The position numbers were made by a program, and so were the translations under genes. Positions 1-5,048 of a stretch of 5,048 bases of DNA are shown piece by piece; within the stretch, counting starts at the first letter, position 1, and each line of letters begins with the position of its first letter. The stretch covers positions 1 to 5,048 of the forward strand of contig JAOZTQ010000120.1 in NCBI GenBank assembly GCA_029939085.1, given 5' to 3'. Source of the DNA: Candidatus Nanopelagicales bacterium. Its GTDB lineage: Bacteria > Actinomycetota > Actinomycetes > S36-B12 > GCA-2699445. Under the pieces are notes generated by a model. It did not search any database. It was not told where the DNA came from and saw only the letters and a program-made list of their open reading frames with translations.

Positions 1-1148
1 ACCGGATCGTTGGGGGGCGCCTGGTAAAGGCGCGGATAATCTTTCAGGACCCTTAGGGCGTCACTTGTCTCGTCAACCAGCGCCACGATAGGAAGTCCAG
101 TCGCAGCGTACTCGTACGGTTTTCCACCGGTGACATACTCACCGCCCTCCTTAACAAAAATCAAGACGTCCAGATCCGCGTATTCCTCCGGCAACTCAGC
201 TCTCGACACGTGACCACGCCACTCGGAGTCAGGCGCTTCAGCAATGGTCGCCTCAGCCTTCTGCCATCGTGCGGAGTCGACCTCGAACCCTAAGGCACCG
301 ATAAACCGGAGTGGTTCAACCTGCGGATCGGACTGGGCCACGTCGTGCCAAGCCTTGATGACGTCCGCAAGCGGGAACTTGGTCGCCACCAGGCCGATAT
401 AGGCTGCTTTGATCCGGTCGCCTGGATGGCTTGTAATCTTTTCTGGTTCAACTGCAGCGGAGTCCCAACCGTTCTCGACAACGTGCACTTTGGCCGCATC
501 TTCGGGGAAAAGTTCTCGGACCCGCTCGGCAATCGGTGGGTTCACAAACCACATTTCAGAGCAACCGTGAAGCCACCGTTCGAAAAAAACTTGCCGTTCC
601 GCCTGCATCGGAGATTGCTCCCCCGAATAGACATCGAAAATGGAGCAATCACGGTCGTCCAAAATCAGAGGGATTCCCTGTTCGAGATGTAACTGAGCTG
701 CGGCTTCTAGGTCGACATACGGAGCCCCGGTGCCGAGCACCACCGATATAGGTTTCCGGTCGTTCAGCGCCGCGAGTTCTCGAGAAACTCTCGGAAGCCA
801 TTCGCTGTAAACGAGTTCGGGAAAGATGCGACCGGCAGGGTTTTCCTTGGCACCACCTGGTCGCCCGGCCGCCGCTTCTGGCGCAGACCAATCATTAACC
901 AGCGGCCAGGAACGGTTGGGGAAGAAAGGAACGCGAACGACCTCGACTCGTGGGTCGATCATGGACTCGAGACTGACATCCGCGCCGTAATGGGTAAGAA
1001 ATACCTCGCGATTAGCTGCGATTACTGTGACATCCGCACCCTCAGCCACCAATGCATTGGCTATGGCTAACGGCCGAAAGGCACCGGAACCTCGAAACGG
1101 CGGAAATCCCCAGCACACCAGCGCAACATGTTGAGTACCGCCAGACAC
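1..1148 (-). CDS. GT4-like glycosyltransferase, 3' end cut off by window edge
   Basis: Translating the minus strand from GTG at 1148 gives 382 uninterrupted codons that run off the left edge, so the C-terminus is missing, probably by only a few tens of residues judging by family length. The protein looks like a GT-B fold glycosyltransferase. It opens with a first beta strand and glycine-rich loop (HVALVCWGFPPFRGSGAFRP, residues 7-26), the usual acceptor-side start of GT4-like enzymes. A DDRD motif lies at 164-167. The C-terminal donor-nucleotide half has a KPYEYAATGLPIV segment (343-355) with a conserved-type Glu346, matching the K-x-x-E-Y-x-A-x-G-x-P signature of the sugar-nucleotide site. 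No signal peptide or membrane helix is evident, so it should act in the cytoplasm or at the inner membrane face, moving a sugar from an activated donor to an envelope or polysaccharide acceptor. Donor and acceptor cannot be told. The GTG start follows an in-frame TGA at 1163-1161, and no good ribosome site precedes it. The next in-frame GTG (codon 11) would cut the first strand. Confidence 0.85.
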   Translation of the reverse strand, partial: MSGGTQHVALVCWGFPPFRGSGAFRPLAIANALVAEGADVTVIAANREVFLTHYGADVSLESMIDPRVEVVRVPFFPNRSWPLVNDWSAPEAAAGRPGGAKENPAGRIFPELVYSEWLPRVSRELAALNDRKPISVVLGTGAPYVDLEAAAQLHLEQGIPLILDDRDCSIFDVYSGEQSPMQAERQVFFERWLHGCSEMWFVNPPIAERVRELFPEDAAKVHVVENGWDSAAVEPEKITSHPGDRIKAAYIGLVATKFPLADVIKAWHDVAQSDPQVEPLRFIGALGFEVDSARWQKAEATIAEAPDSEWRGHVSRAELPEEYADLDVLIFVKEGGEYVTGGKPYEYAATGLPIVALVDETSDALRVLKDYPRLYQAPPNDP

Positions 1149-1398
1149 CGTCCGAGTATGTCACACAGGTAAGCACCCACTAGCTCACAACAACACCCAG
1201 CAAAGTCCGTTTACGGGCAGATCATGACAGTCACTCTGTCTGGATTGTGAGACGCTTTTTTCCGATTCAGAGGGTCTCTCGAACCGCATTGACGCAACCG
1301 AAAAACGGGCAAACTGCGCCATTTAGGTCAACCCATCAGGTCCAGTGACAGAACTGCGACCAAGTTGGGAGCATCTCAGCGTGGTTTCGACACCGACG
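1149..1398. other. Divergent intergenic region, no gene seen
   Basis: This is the left part of the 293-bp gap between the divergent glycosyltransferase and hemerythrin-like genes. No reading frame with a plausible ribosome site or protein character is present on either strand, and no tRNA-like fold was recognised. Small elements visible are a near-palindrome CCGTTTACGG (1207-1216), a 5-bp stem GACAG/CTGTC with a 5-nt loop (1226-1240), and a TTAGGT motif at 1323-1328 resembling half of a DtxR/IdeR iron box. The promoter of the minus-strand glycosyltransferase must lie here, but I see no convincing -35/-10 pair for it. Confidence 0.6.
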
Positions 1399-1441
1399 GT
1401 AGGTAAGTCTAAGGACACCTAACAAACCTTAGGAGGACACC
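1399..1441 (+). promoter_or_regulatory. Leader/operator of hemerythrin-like gene with iron-box-like motifs and strong RBS
   Basis: The stretch just before the ATG at 1442 is packed with repeats. Two overlapping 19-bp windows (1399-1417 and 1404-1422) each match the DtxR/IdeR consensus TTAGGTTAGSCTAACCTAA at about 12 of 19 positions. The first is good in its left half (TAGGTAAGTCTAA) and the second in its right half (ACCTAA). A perfect 6-bp inverted repeat, CTAAGG (1409-1414) and CCTTAG (1427-1432), encloses a 12-nt loop, and its right arm overlaps the Shine-Dalgarno AGGAGG (1431-1436), 5 nt from the ATG. AGGACACC occurs twice, at 1412-1419 and 1434-1441, 22 bp apart. A weak -10-like TAAGTC lies at 1404-1409. 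The ribosome site is clear. Regulation by a DtxR-family repressor is only an inference from a partial match. Confidence 0.35.
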
Positions 1442-1882
1442 ATGAGCACAACAATGTTTCTACTGCCCGAGCAAACCCGCTCTGCGGTCTCCGTTGCCTC
1501 CGAACGTATCGACGGCCTGCTGCAGCACAGCAGCAATGTCGCTCAGTGGTGGGTCGACCTGACGATCCAGCTGGATGATCTTTCCACGCGGTTAATGGTT
1601 GAGGGAGAGCAGATGTGGCGCGGCCTTCGGGAGCAGCTCACTGAGGACGCACCCCATTTAAGTTCCCAAATCCGTCGCATTGACGATGAGCATGAAGCGC
1701 TCGAGGACGAGCTATTGCGAGTACGCATACTTGCCGGTGAAGCGGCTGGTACCGCAGCAAGTCTCCCCAGCGTGACGCGTGCTGTGGCGGAACTCATGGC
1801 TCGCCTCACTCGGCTGGATCAATGGACGACGCAAATCATGATGGATGCCTACGAGCGTGATCTCGGCGGCGAAGCCAGCTAG
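1442..1882 (+). CDS. Small helical protein, divergent hemerythrin/HHE-like, likely metal-ligand-poor
   Basis: This 146-residue soluble protein starts at an ATG with AGGAGG placed 5 nt upstream, a firm start. It has no signal peptide or membrane helix and is predicted to be almost wholly alpha-helical: about 15-50, 52-70, 72-98 and 108-138. The pattern resembles the four-helix hemerythrin fold of actinobacteria. A segment L62-REQLTEDAP-H72 is followed by R79-IDDEHEALEDELLRVR, like the usual lEehFxxEexxlfPxL...xEHexL..L stretch, and the C-terminus DAYERDLGGE (135-144) resembles the EAYxxDIGGE ending I associate with that family. Most iron ligands are not in place: only His29, His72 and His84 exist, and the position usually occupied by a His-rich LxRHR helix reads LTRLDQW (122-128). 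It may therefore bind no di-iron centre and be a structural or regulatory relative. No specific function can be assigned. It is convergent with the next gene, 7 bp away. A coiled-coil hypothetical protein is the main alternative. Confidence 0.8.
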   Translation: MSTTMFLLPEQTRSAVSVASERIDGLLQHSSNVAQWWVDLTIQLDDLSTRLMVEGEQMWRGLREQLTEDAPHLSSQIRRIDDEHEALEDELLRVRILAGEAAGTAASLPSVTRAVAELMARLTRLDQWTTQIMMDAYERDLGGEAS

Positions 1883-1889
1883 CGTTCGC

Positions 1890-2438
1890 TCAGTCCTCGC
1901 GATATCCCGCGGTCACCCGCGGGTCACTATCTCCGACGACCCGCGCTATCTGCGGCACGATGATGGCCCACGCAACCACGTGCATTACCGCGAGCCAAAT
2001 ACGAGTGGACCAAAGAACACTGTCGGGTTGGGTCAAGGGTGAAGCCAGGGAGATCAGCAGCGCCAGCGTCCCGAGCCAGAAAACCCAATGCCGGCAGCCC
2101 TTAACGTTAAGAAAGATAGCCGCTATGGCGGCCCCGGCTATTCCCGCGATAAGTGGCAGCACCAGTGTCGCTGCCCAGGGAACTTCTTCAAGTTGTCCGA
2201 CCTCTGCTCCTCGGAACGGTTGCTGCACCGCGAAATCGACTCCGAATAGCGTGGCTACCAGACGAATAACTAGACACACAATTGCTGCGGTGAGTCCGGT
2301 CACCCAGCCTGCCATGAAGACATTGCGTGTGGTCGGCACAGAACTAAGGGGAGGGGCAACTCGCGTTACCGAGTCTTCATTTGCTGCTACAGGGTCTGCG
2401 CCCTGCGGAAGCTCCCCGGATCCCGCCTGATTCGCCAT
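1890..2438 (-). CDS. DUF6069-like four-helix membrane protein
   Basis: This 182-residue protein has a polar, low-complexity N-terminal tail (1-40) followed by four hydrophobic helices at about 43-64, 89-110, 117-134 and 147-165. The arrangement is typical of the actinobacterial DUF6069 family: a first helix ending in a GVDFAV motif (66-71), a small-residue-rich second helix, a third helix ending LASPL (131-135), and a fourth containing the MHVVAWAIIVP segment (152-162). The family has no established function. These are small integral proteins of the cytoplasmic membrane, and no catalytic motif is seen. The ATG at 2438 has no strong ribosome site (only ATAGG nearby) and is preceded by CACAAT, so a leaderless transcript is possible. 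A shorter start at Met42 would remove only the unconserved tail. It is convergent with the hemerythrin-like gene and divergent from the MMPL gene, so it is probably monocistronic. Family assignment is from memory of sequence pattern and is moderately sure; that it is a real gene is very likely. Confidence 0.78.
   Translation of the reverse strand: MANQAGSGELPQGADPVAANEDSVTRVAPPLSSVPTTRNVFMAGWVTGLTAAIVCLVIRLVATLFGVDFAVQQPFRGAEVGQLEEVPWAATLVLPLIAGIAGAAIAAIFLNVKGCRHWVFWLGTLALLISLASPLTQPDSVLWSTRIWLAVMHVVAWAIIVPQIARVVGDSDPRVTAGYRED
1906..1923 (+). terminator. GC-rich hairpin, candidate terminator of the hemerythrin-like gene
   Basis: A perfect 7-bp stem, CCCGCGG at 1906-1912 paired with CCGCGGG at 1917-1923, closes a 4-nt TCAC loop. 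It begins 24 nt after the stop codon of the plus-strand gene, where a terminator would be expected. There is no run of T after it, so it would be a U-tract-free type, as is often proposed for actinobacteria. The hairpin lies inside the last codons of the convergent DUF6069-like gene. The stem is directly visible; its role as a terminator is inferred. Confidence 0.45.
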
Positions 2439-2575
2439 ATGCCTATTGTGCCCGATTTGCCCACCCCGGCGCGACCCCCGGGTCTAGACACAGCTAAACC
2501 GCAGATGATCGCGTCAACACCAAGGATTCCTCATGGTAAATATGCGATTTCCTAACAAATCGGTACCTTCAATAC
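2439..2575. promoter_or_regulatory. Divergent promoter region between DUF6069-like and MMPL genes
   Basis: This 137-bp gap must hold both promoters. The sequence CGTCAAC around 2512-2518 could serve as a -35 in either direction. On the plus strand TCAACA (2514-2519) is followed after 17 bp by TAAATA (2537-2542), a weak -10. On the minus strand TTGACG (2517-2512) is a good -35, but the best -10, TAGCTG (2496-2491), is only 15 bp away. These assignments are weak, since actinobacterial promoters are poorly conserved. The ATGs at 2533 and 2542 head only other-frame or very short frames and are not taken as genes. Confidence 0.3.
2545..2562. repeat. 18-bp inverted repeat upstream of the MMPL gene, candidate operator
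   Basis: CGATTT (2545-2550) and AAATCG (2557-2562) form perfect 6-bp arms around the 6-bp centre CCTAAC. The element ends 13 bp before the GTG start and lies just downstream of the possible -10, a position suited to a repressor site. Many MMPL genes are controlled by an adjacent TetR-type regulator, but none is encoded in this window. A 5'-leader hairpin is the alternative. Confidence 0.35.
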
Positions 2576-4825
2576 GTGGCGGAGAATATGGATCAAGCGG
2601 CTACGGCGACGACACCATCCGAAAGTCCGAAGAAAACTCGGAGATTGAGGTGGCTCATACCTGCTGTTCTCTTACTGGTGTGGTTAGGCGTCGGTGGCGC
2701 CTTCGGCTCGTACGCCGGGAAGTTGGCGGAGGTTCAGGTCAACGACCAGTTGCTCTTCCTCCCAGAAAGCGCCGAATCAACCGTAGTCGCGAAACAGCAA
2801 CAAGAGTTCGCCGACGATGAATCTGTTCCGGCTGTCGTGGTTTACGAGTCCGAGTCCGGTCAGCTGACGCCAGAGCAACTGGCCCAGATCCAACAACAGA
2901 GCAGTGAACTCACTCAGATCGAAGGTGTAACCACCTCTGAAACTGGTGCGGTTCCATCCGATGACGGGCAGGCAGCCGTCACCTTCCTTCCGGTGGATGG
3001 CAGCGACGGCGAGCGAACCGCGGCGGTTGTCGAGTCGGTTCGGGCCGAGGTCGAAGCCAACCCAATCGCGGGCGTGACAACCTTCGTTGGCGGGCCTGCA
3101 GGATTCCTCGCCGACTTAACCGAGGCCTTCGGCGGTATCGATGGACTTCTCTTGCTGGTCGCCTTAGGCGTGGTACTCATCATTTTGCTGGTGGTATATC
3201 GCAGTCCCATCCTGCCCTTTTTCGTTTTGCTGTCGTCAGTGATGGCACTCGGAGTCGCGTCAGCCGTCGTCTACGCGCTTGCGGCAAACGACATCATCAC
3301 GCTCAACGGCCAAGCACAAGGCATTCTTTCCATCCTGGTCATCGGTGCCGCGACTGACTACGCATTACTTTTGGTTTCTCGATACCGCGAGGAATTGCGG
3401 CGATACGAATCAAAGTACGACGCAATGAGAGCTGCCTGGAAAGGCGTAATCGAACCAATCTTGGCCAGCGGCGGCACCGTCATTCTCGGCGTACTCATGC
3501 TGCTACTTAGCGATCTGAAAGTGAACCAGAGTCTCGGTCCGGTGGCTGCAATCGGGATTGGCTTTGCCATGCTCTCGTGTCTCACTTTCTTACCCGCGAT
3601 TCTGGTGCTGCTGGGACGAGCCGTGTTCTGGCCGTTCCGACCAGGCTTCGGAACCGTTGGAAACGAAGCAAGTGGAATCTGGGCAGGAATTGCTCGATTC
3701 GTCGGTAGACGCTTCCGAGCGGTGTGGATTACGGTTGCGGTTGTTTTGGCGGGCCTTGCTCTCTTCTTGCCATCGTTCAAGGCCGATGGAGTGCCTTCAT
3801 CCGACTTCTTTACAACTGAGGTGGAATCCACCTCGACTCAGGAGGCGCTCGAACGACACTTCCCCGCGGGCTCGGGTAGCGAGACTATCGTTATAGCGCC
3901 AGAAGACACGGTGGCGGAAGTCACCAAGGTCATCGAATCGACACCCGGCATCGCACAGGTCTTCCCACTGACGACTGCACAAGGCGATGGGCCGCCAGGA
4001 GCCGGTGAGCCCTTGGTCGTAGACGGTCGAGTACTTCTCAACGTGACACTGACAGACGCGTCTGACTCAATTGCTGCCGAAGAGACAGTTGCGTTGCTGC
4101 GATCAGAACTCGACTCTGTCTCAACTGATGCTCTTGTCGGCGGCCCGACTGCTGCTCAGTTCGACACGGTCGAGACGGCGAAGCAGGACGTCAGGAAGAT
4201 CATTCCCATAGTCCTCATCGTCATTTTGATAGTGCTTATGCTCTTGCTGCGGGCGGTCACCGGACCGATCGTCCTCATCGGAACCGTGGTGTTGTCCTTC
4301 GCGGCCACACTGGGTCTCGGCGCCATAGTGTTCGACTTGCTTGGGCTTCCTGGCGCTGACCCCTCAGTTCCACTGTTCTCCTTCGTCTTTTTGGTAGCCC
4401 TAGGTATTGACTACAACATCTTCTTGATGACGAGAGCGAGGGAGGAGACCGCGACTCACGGAACTTGGGCCGGCATGCTCCGAGCTCTCGCGGTAACTGG
4501 TGGCGTCATCACATCGGCCGGGCTTGTTCTGGCAGCTACCTTCAGCGCTTTGGCGGTCCTGCCGTTGCTGTTCTTGTTCCAGATCGCATTCCTGGTAGCG
4601 GTCGGTGTCTTGATCGACACGTTCATCGTTCGATCACTCCTTGTTCCTGGCCTGATCCTCGAGATTGGACCGAAATCTTGGTGGCCTAGCAAGCTCGGTA
4701 AGGAACCGGATTACAGCAAGCGAGATAACCCCGATTTCGTACTCACCGGAGCAGATTCGAGCGGATCAGACGAGAGCACTGACCCCGGTTTCTCCGGCGA
4801 GTCGGATCAGCAACCCGTGAAATAG
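2576..4825 (+). CDS. MMPL-family RND transporter, 749 residues
   Basis: This is a proton-driven RND-superfamily exporter of the MMPL class in the cytoplasmic membrane, with two repeated halves. TM1 (about 26-46) is followed by a large extracytoplasmic domain (50-185), then TM2-TM6 (190-210, 212-236, 249-270, 294-313, 322-346). TM7 (383-401) is followed by the second extracytoplasmic domain (402-541), then TM8-TM12 between about 542 and 695. The proton-relay Asp-Tyr pairs are intact in both halves: D261-Y262 in GAATDY (TM4) and D612-Y613 in LGIDYN (TM10), equivalent to those of mycobacterial MmpL3. The length matches compact MMPL proteins. The C-terminal tail after SWWPSKL (about 700-749) is polar and acidic, without the large extra domain of MmpL3. 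Substrates of family members include lipids, glycolipids and drugs; this one's is unknown. The first in-frame start is GTG 2576, without a ribosome site. ATG 2588 (Met5) follows GGAG at 2581-2584 but only 3 nt away, so the start is uncertain by four residues. Confidence 0.93.
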   Translation: MAENMDQAATATTPSESPKKTRRLRWLIPAVLLLVWLGVGGAFGSYAGKLAEVQVNDQLLFLPESAESTVVAKQQQEFADDESVPAVVVYESESGQLTPEQLAQIQQQSSELTQIEGVTTSETGAVPSDDGQAAVTFLPVDGSDGERTAAVVESVRAEVEANPIAGVTTFVGGPAGFLADLTEAFGGIDGLLLLVALGVVLIILLVVYRSPILPFFVLLSSVMALGVASAVVYALAANDIITLNGQAQGILSILVIGAATDYALLLVSRYREELRRYESKYDAMRAAWKGVIEPILASGGTVILGVLMLLLSDLKVNQSLGPVAAIGIGFAMLSCLTFLPAILVLLGRAVFWPFRPGFGTVGNEASGIWAGIARFVGRRFRAVWITVAVVLAGLALFLPSFKADGVPSSDFFTTEVESTSTQEALERHFPAGSGSETIVIAPEDTVAEVTKVIESTPGIAQVFPLTTAQGDGPPGAGEPLVVDGRVLLNVTLTDASDSIAAEETVALLRSELDSVSTDALVGGPTAAQFDTVETAKQDVRKIIPIVLIVILIVLMLLLRAVTGPIVLIGTVVLSFAATLGLGAIVFDLLGLPGADPSVPLFSFVFLVALGIDYNIFLMTRAREETATHGTWAGMLRALAVTGGVITSAGLVLAATFSALAVLPLLFLFQIAFLVAVGVLIDTFIVRSLLVPGLILEIGPKSWWPSKLGKEPDYSKRDNPDFVLTGADSSGSDESTDPGFSGESDQQPVK

Positions 4826-4843
4826 CGCGAACTTGCCTTCGCG
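4826..4843 (+). terminator. Hairpin directly after the MMPL stop, candidate terminator
   Basis: CGCGAA (4826-4831) and TTCGCG (4838-4843) form a perfect 6-bp stem with a 6-nt loop CTTGCC, beginning at the very base after the TAG stop. No T-tract follows, so it would be a U-less terminator. It is short and could also mainly protect the mRNA 3' end. The MMPL gene appears to be the last in its transcript, since no plus-strand gene follows within 220 bp. Confidence 0.45.
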
Positions 4844-4996
4844 GTGACTCGCCCTATCCATTCGGTCGCCTCCGCTATCTGACAAGTCTGGCTGCCGTAT
4901 GGTCGCGCCAGTCATTTTGGAACCTGCAACCGCGGCGAGTAACCACCTTTCGCGTTCGCGACACGTAAAAGCCATTGATCCCGCCGCAATTTCTAC
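4844..4996. other. Intergenic tail, no gene seen
   Basis: Between the MMPL terminator hairpin and the large inverted repeat I find no supported gene. A 33-codon frame from ATG 4899 to TAG at 4998-5000 has no ribosome site and no recognisable content. A near-palindrome TCGCG-TT-CGCGA lies at 4950-4961, too tight in its loop to be a normal hairpin. Confidence 0.55.
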
Positions 4997-5032
4997 GTAG
5001 TGATTTGACCCACTCGTTGGTTAAATCACTAC
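4997..5032. repeat. 36-bp inverted repeat (14-bp arms, 8-nt loop)
   Basis: The left arm GTAGTGATTTGACC (4997-5010) pairs with the right arm GGTTAAATCACTAC (5019-5032). The outer 10 bp are perfect, then one G-T pair, then three more matches, around the loop CACTCGTT. An 8-bp palindrome CTACGTAG (4993-5000) overlaps the left edge. No T-tract follows on either side. It could be a bidirectional terminator between the MMPL gene and an unseen gene to the right, an operator for that gene, or a copy of a dispersed repeat. The structure itself is plain to see; its role is not. Confidence 0.6.
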
Positions 5033-5048
5033 CGAAACCGAGTCGGAA

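Noticed and set aside
345..692. 115-codon plus-strand frame opposite the glycosyltransferase
   Set aside because: The minus-strand frame carries recognisable glycosyltransferase motifs over the same bases, and the plus frame has no ribosome site or family resemblance.
1226..1261. Small GACAG/CTGTC hairpin followed by a T-tract, considered as a terminator
   Set aside because: The stem is only 5 bp and the T-run (1255-1261) is about 15 nt away. It lies between divergent genes, where no plus-strand transcript needs to end.
1298..1320. TTGACG as a -35 for the hemerythrin-like gene
   Set aside because: No -10-like hexamer occurs at 16-19 bp spacing; the position is also over 100 bp from the start codon.
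1960..2430. 156-codon plus-strand open frame opposite the DUF6069-like gene
   Set aside because: It is the antisense of a clear membrane protein, lacks a ribosome site, and its composition (Ser/Thr/Pro-rich, no hydrophobic pattern) is typical of a shadow frame.
2533..2820. 95-codon frame starting 43 bp before the MMPL gene
   Set aside because: Most of it overlaps the MMPL gene in another frame and its Arg-rich content is non-protein-like. The AAGGA upstream of its ATG (2522-2526) is suggestive but unsupported by any recognisable peptide.
3358..3831. 157-codon minus-strand open frame inside the MMPL gene
   Set aside because: It lies fully antisense to well-conserved MMPL coding sequence including TM4-TM7, with shadow-like Arg/Ser/Thr/Pro-rich content.
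4766..4975. 69-codon minus-strand frame overlapping the MMPL 3' end
   Set aside because: No ribosome site or domain; it is partly antisense to the MMPL C-terminal tail and crosses the terminator hairpin.
4899..5000. 33-codon plus-strand frame (MVAPVILEPATAAS...)
   Set aside because: No Shine-Dalgarno, no recognisable content, and it ends at the edge of the inverted repeat; too little to call a gene.

Overview
The window looks like a chromosomal segment from an actinobacterium (Actinomycetota). Codons favour G/C at third positions, but overall GC is only moderate for the phylum. The gene content also fits: an MMPL-type RND transporter, a DUF6069-like membrane protein and a hemerythrin-fold protein ending in an actinobacterial-style DxGGE tail. 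The genus cannot be fixed from this sequence. A mycolate-making Corynebacterium relative and a moderate-GC Micrococcales member are both possible.

Layout. (1) 1-1148, minus strand: a nearly complete GT-B glycosyltransferase (GT4-like). Its C-terminal end runs off the left edge. (2) 1149-1441: a divergent intergenic region. Its right end holds a compact leader with AGGT/ACCT motifs resembling DtxR/IdeR iron boxes, a 6-bp inverted repeat and a strong Shine-Dalgarno. (3) 1442-1882, plus: a small all-helical protein resembling the hemerythrin/HHE family but lacking most of the iron ligands. (4) 1890-2438, minus: a four-helix membrane protein of the DUF6069 type, convergent with gene 3 and only 7 bp from it. 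A GC-rich hairpin inside its 3' coding end could terminate gene 3. (5) 2439-2575: a short divergent promoter region with an 18-bp inverted repeat. (6) 2576-4825, plus: a 749-residue MMPL/RND transporter with both Asp-Tyr proton-relay pairs. (7) 4826-5048: a non-coding tail with a probable terminator hairpin just after the MMPL stop and a 36-bp stem-loop sequence (14-bp arms) near the right edge.

The five or six neighbouring elements do not form one clear operon, because transcription direction alternates (-, +, -, +). Glycosyltransferase and MMPL genes are often found near cell-envelope loci, so an envelope role for the region is a reasonable inference, but the shown sequence does not prove a pathway. 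I see no RNA genes, insertion sequences, CRISPR arrays or phage genes. I also see no convincing new multi-gene system. The points most worth a second look are the ligand-poor hemerythrin-like protein with its iron-box-like leader, the terminator embedded in a convergent gene, and the large inverted repeat at the right end.
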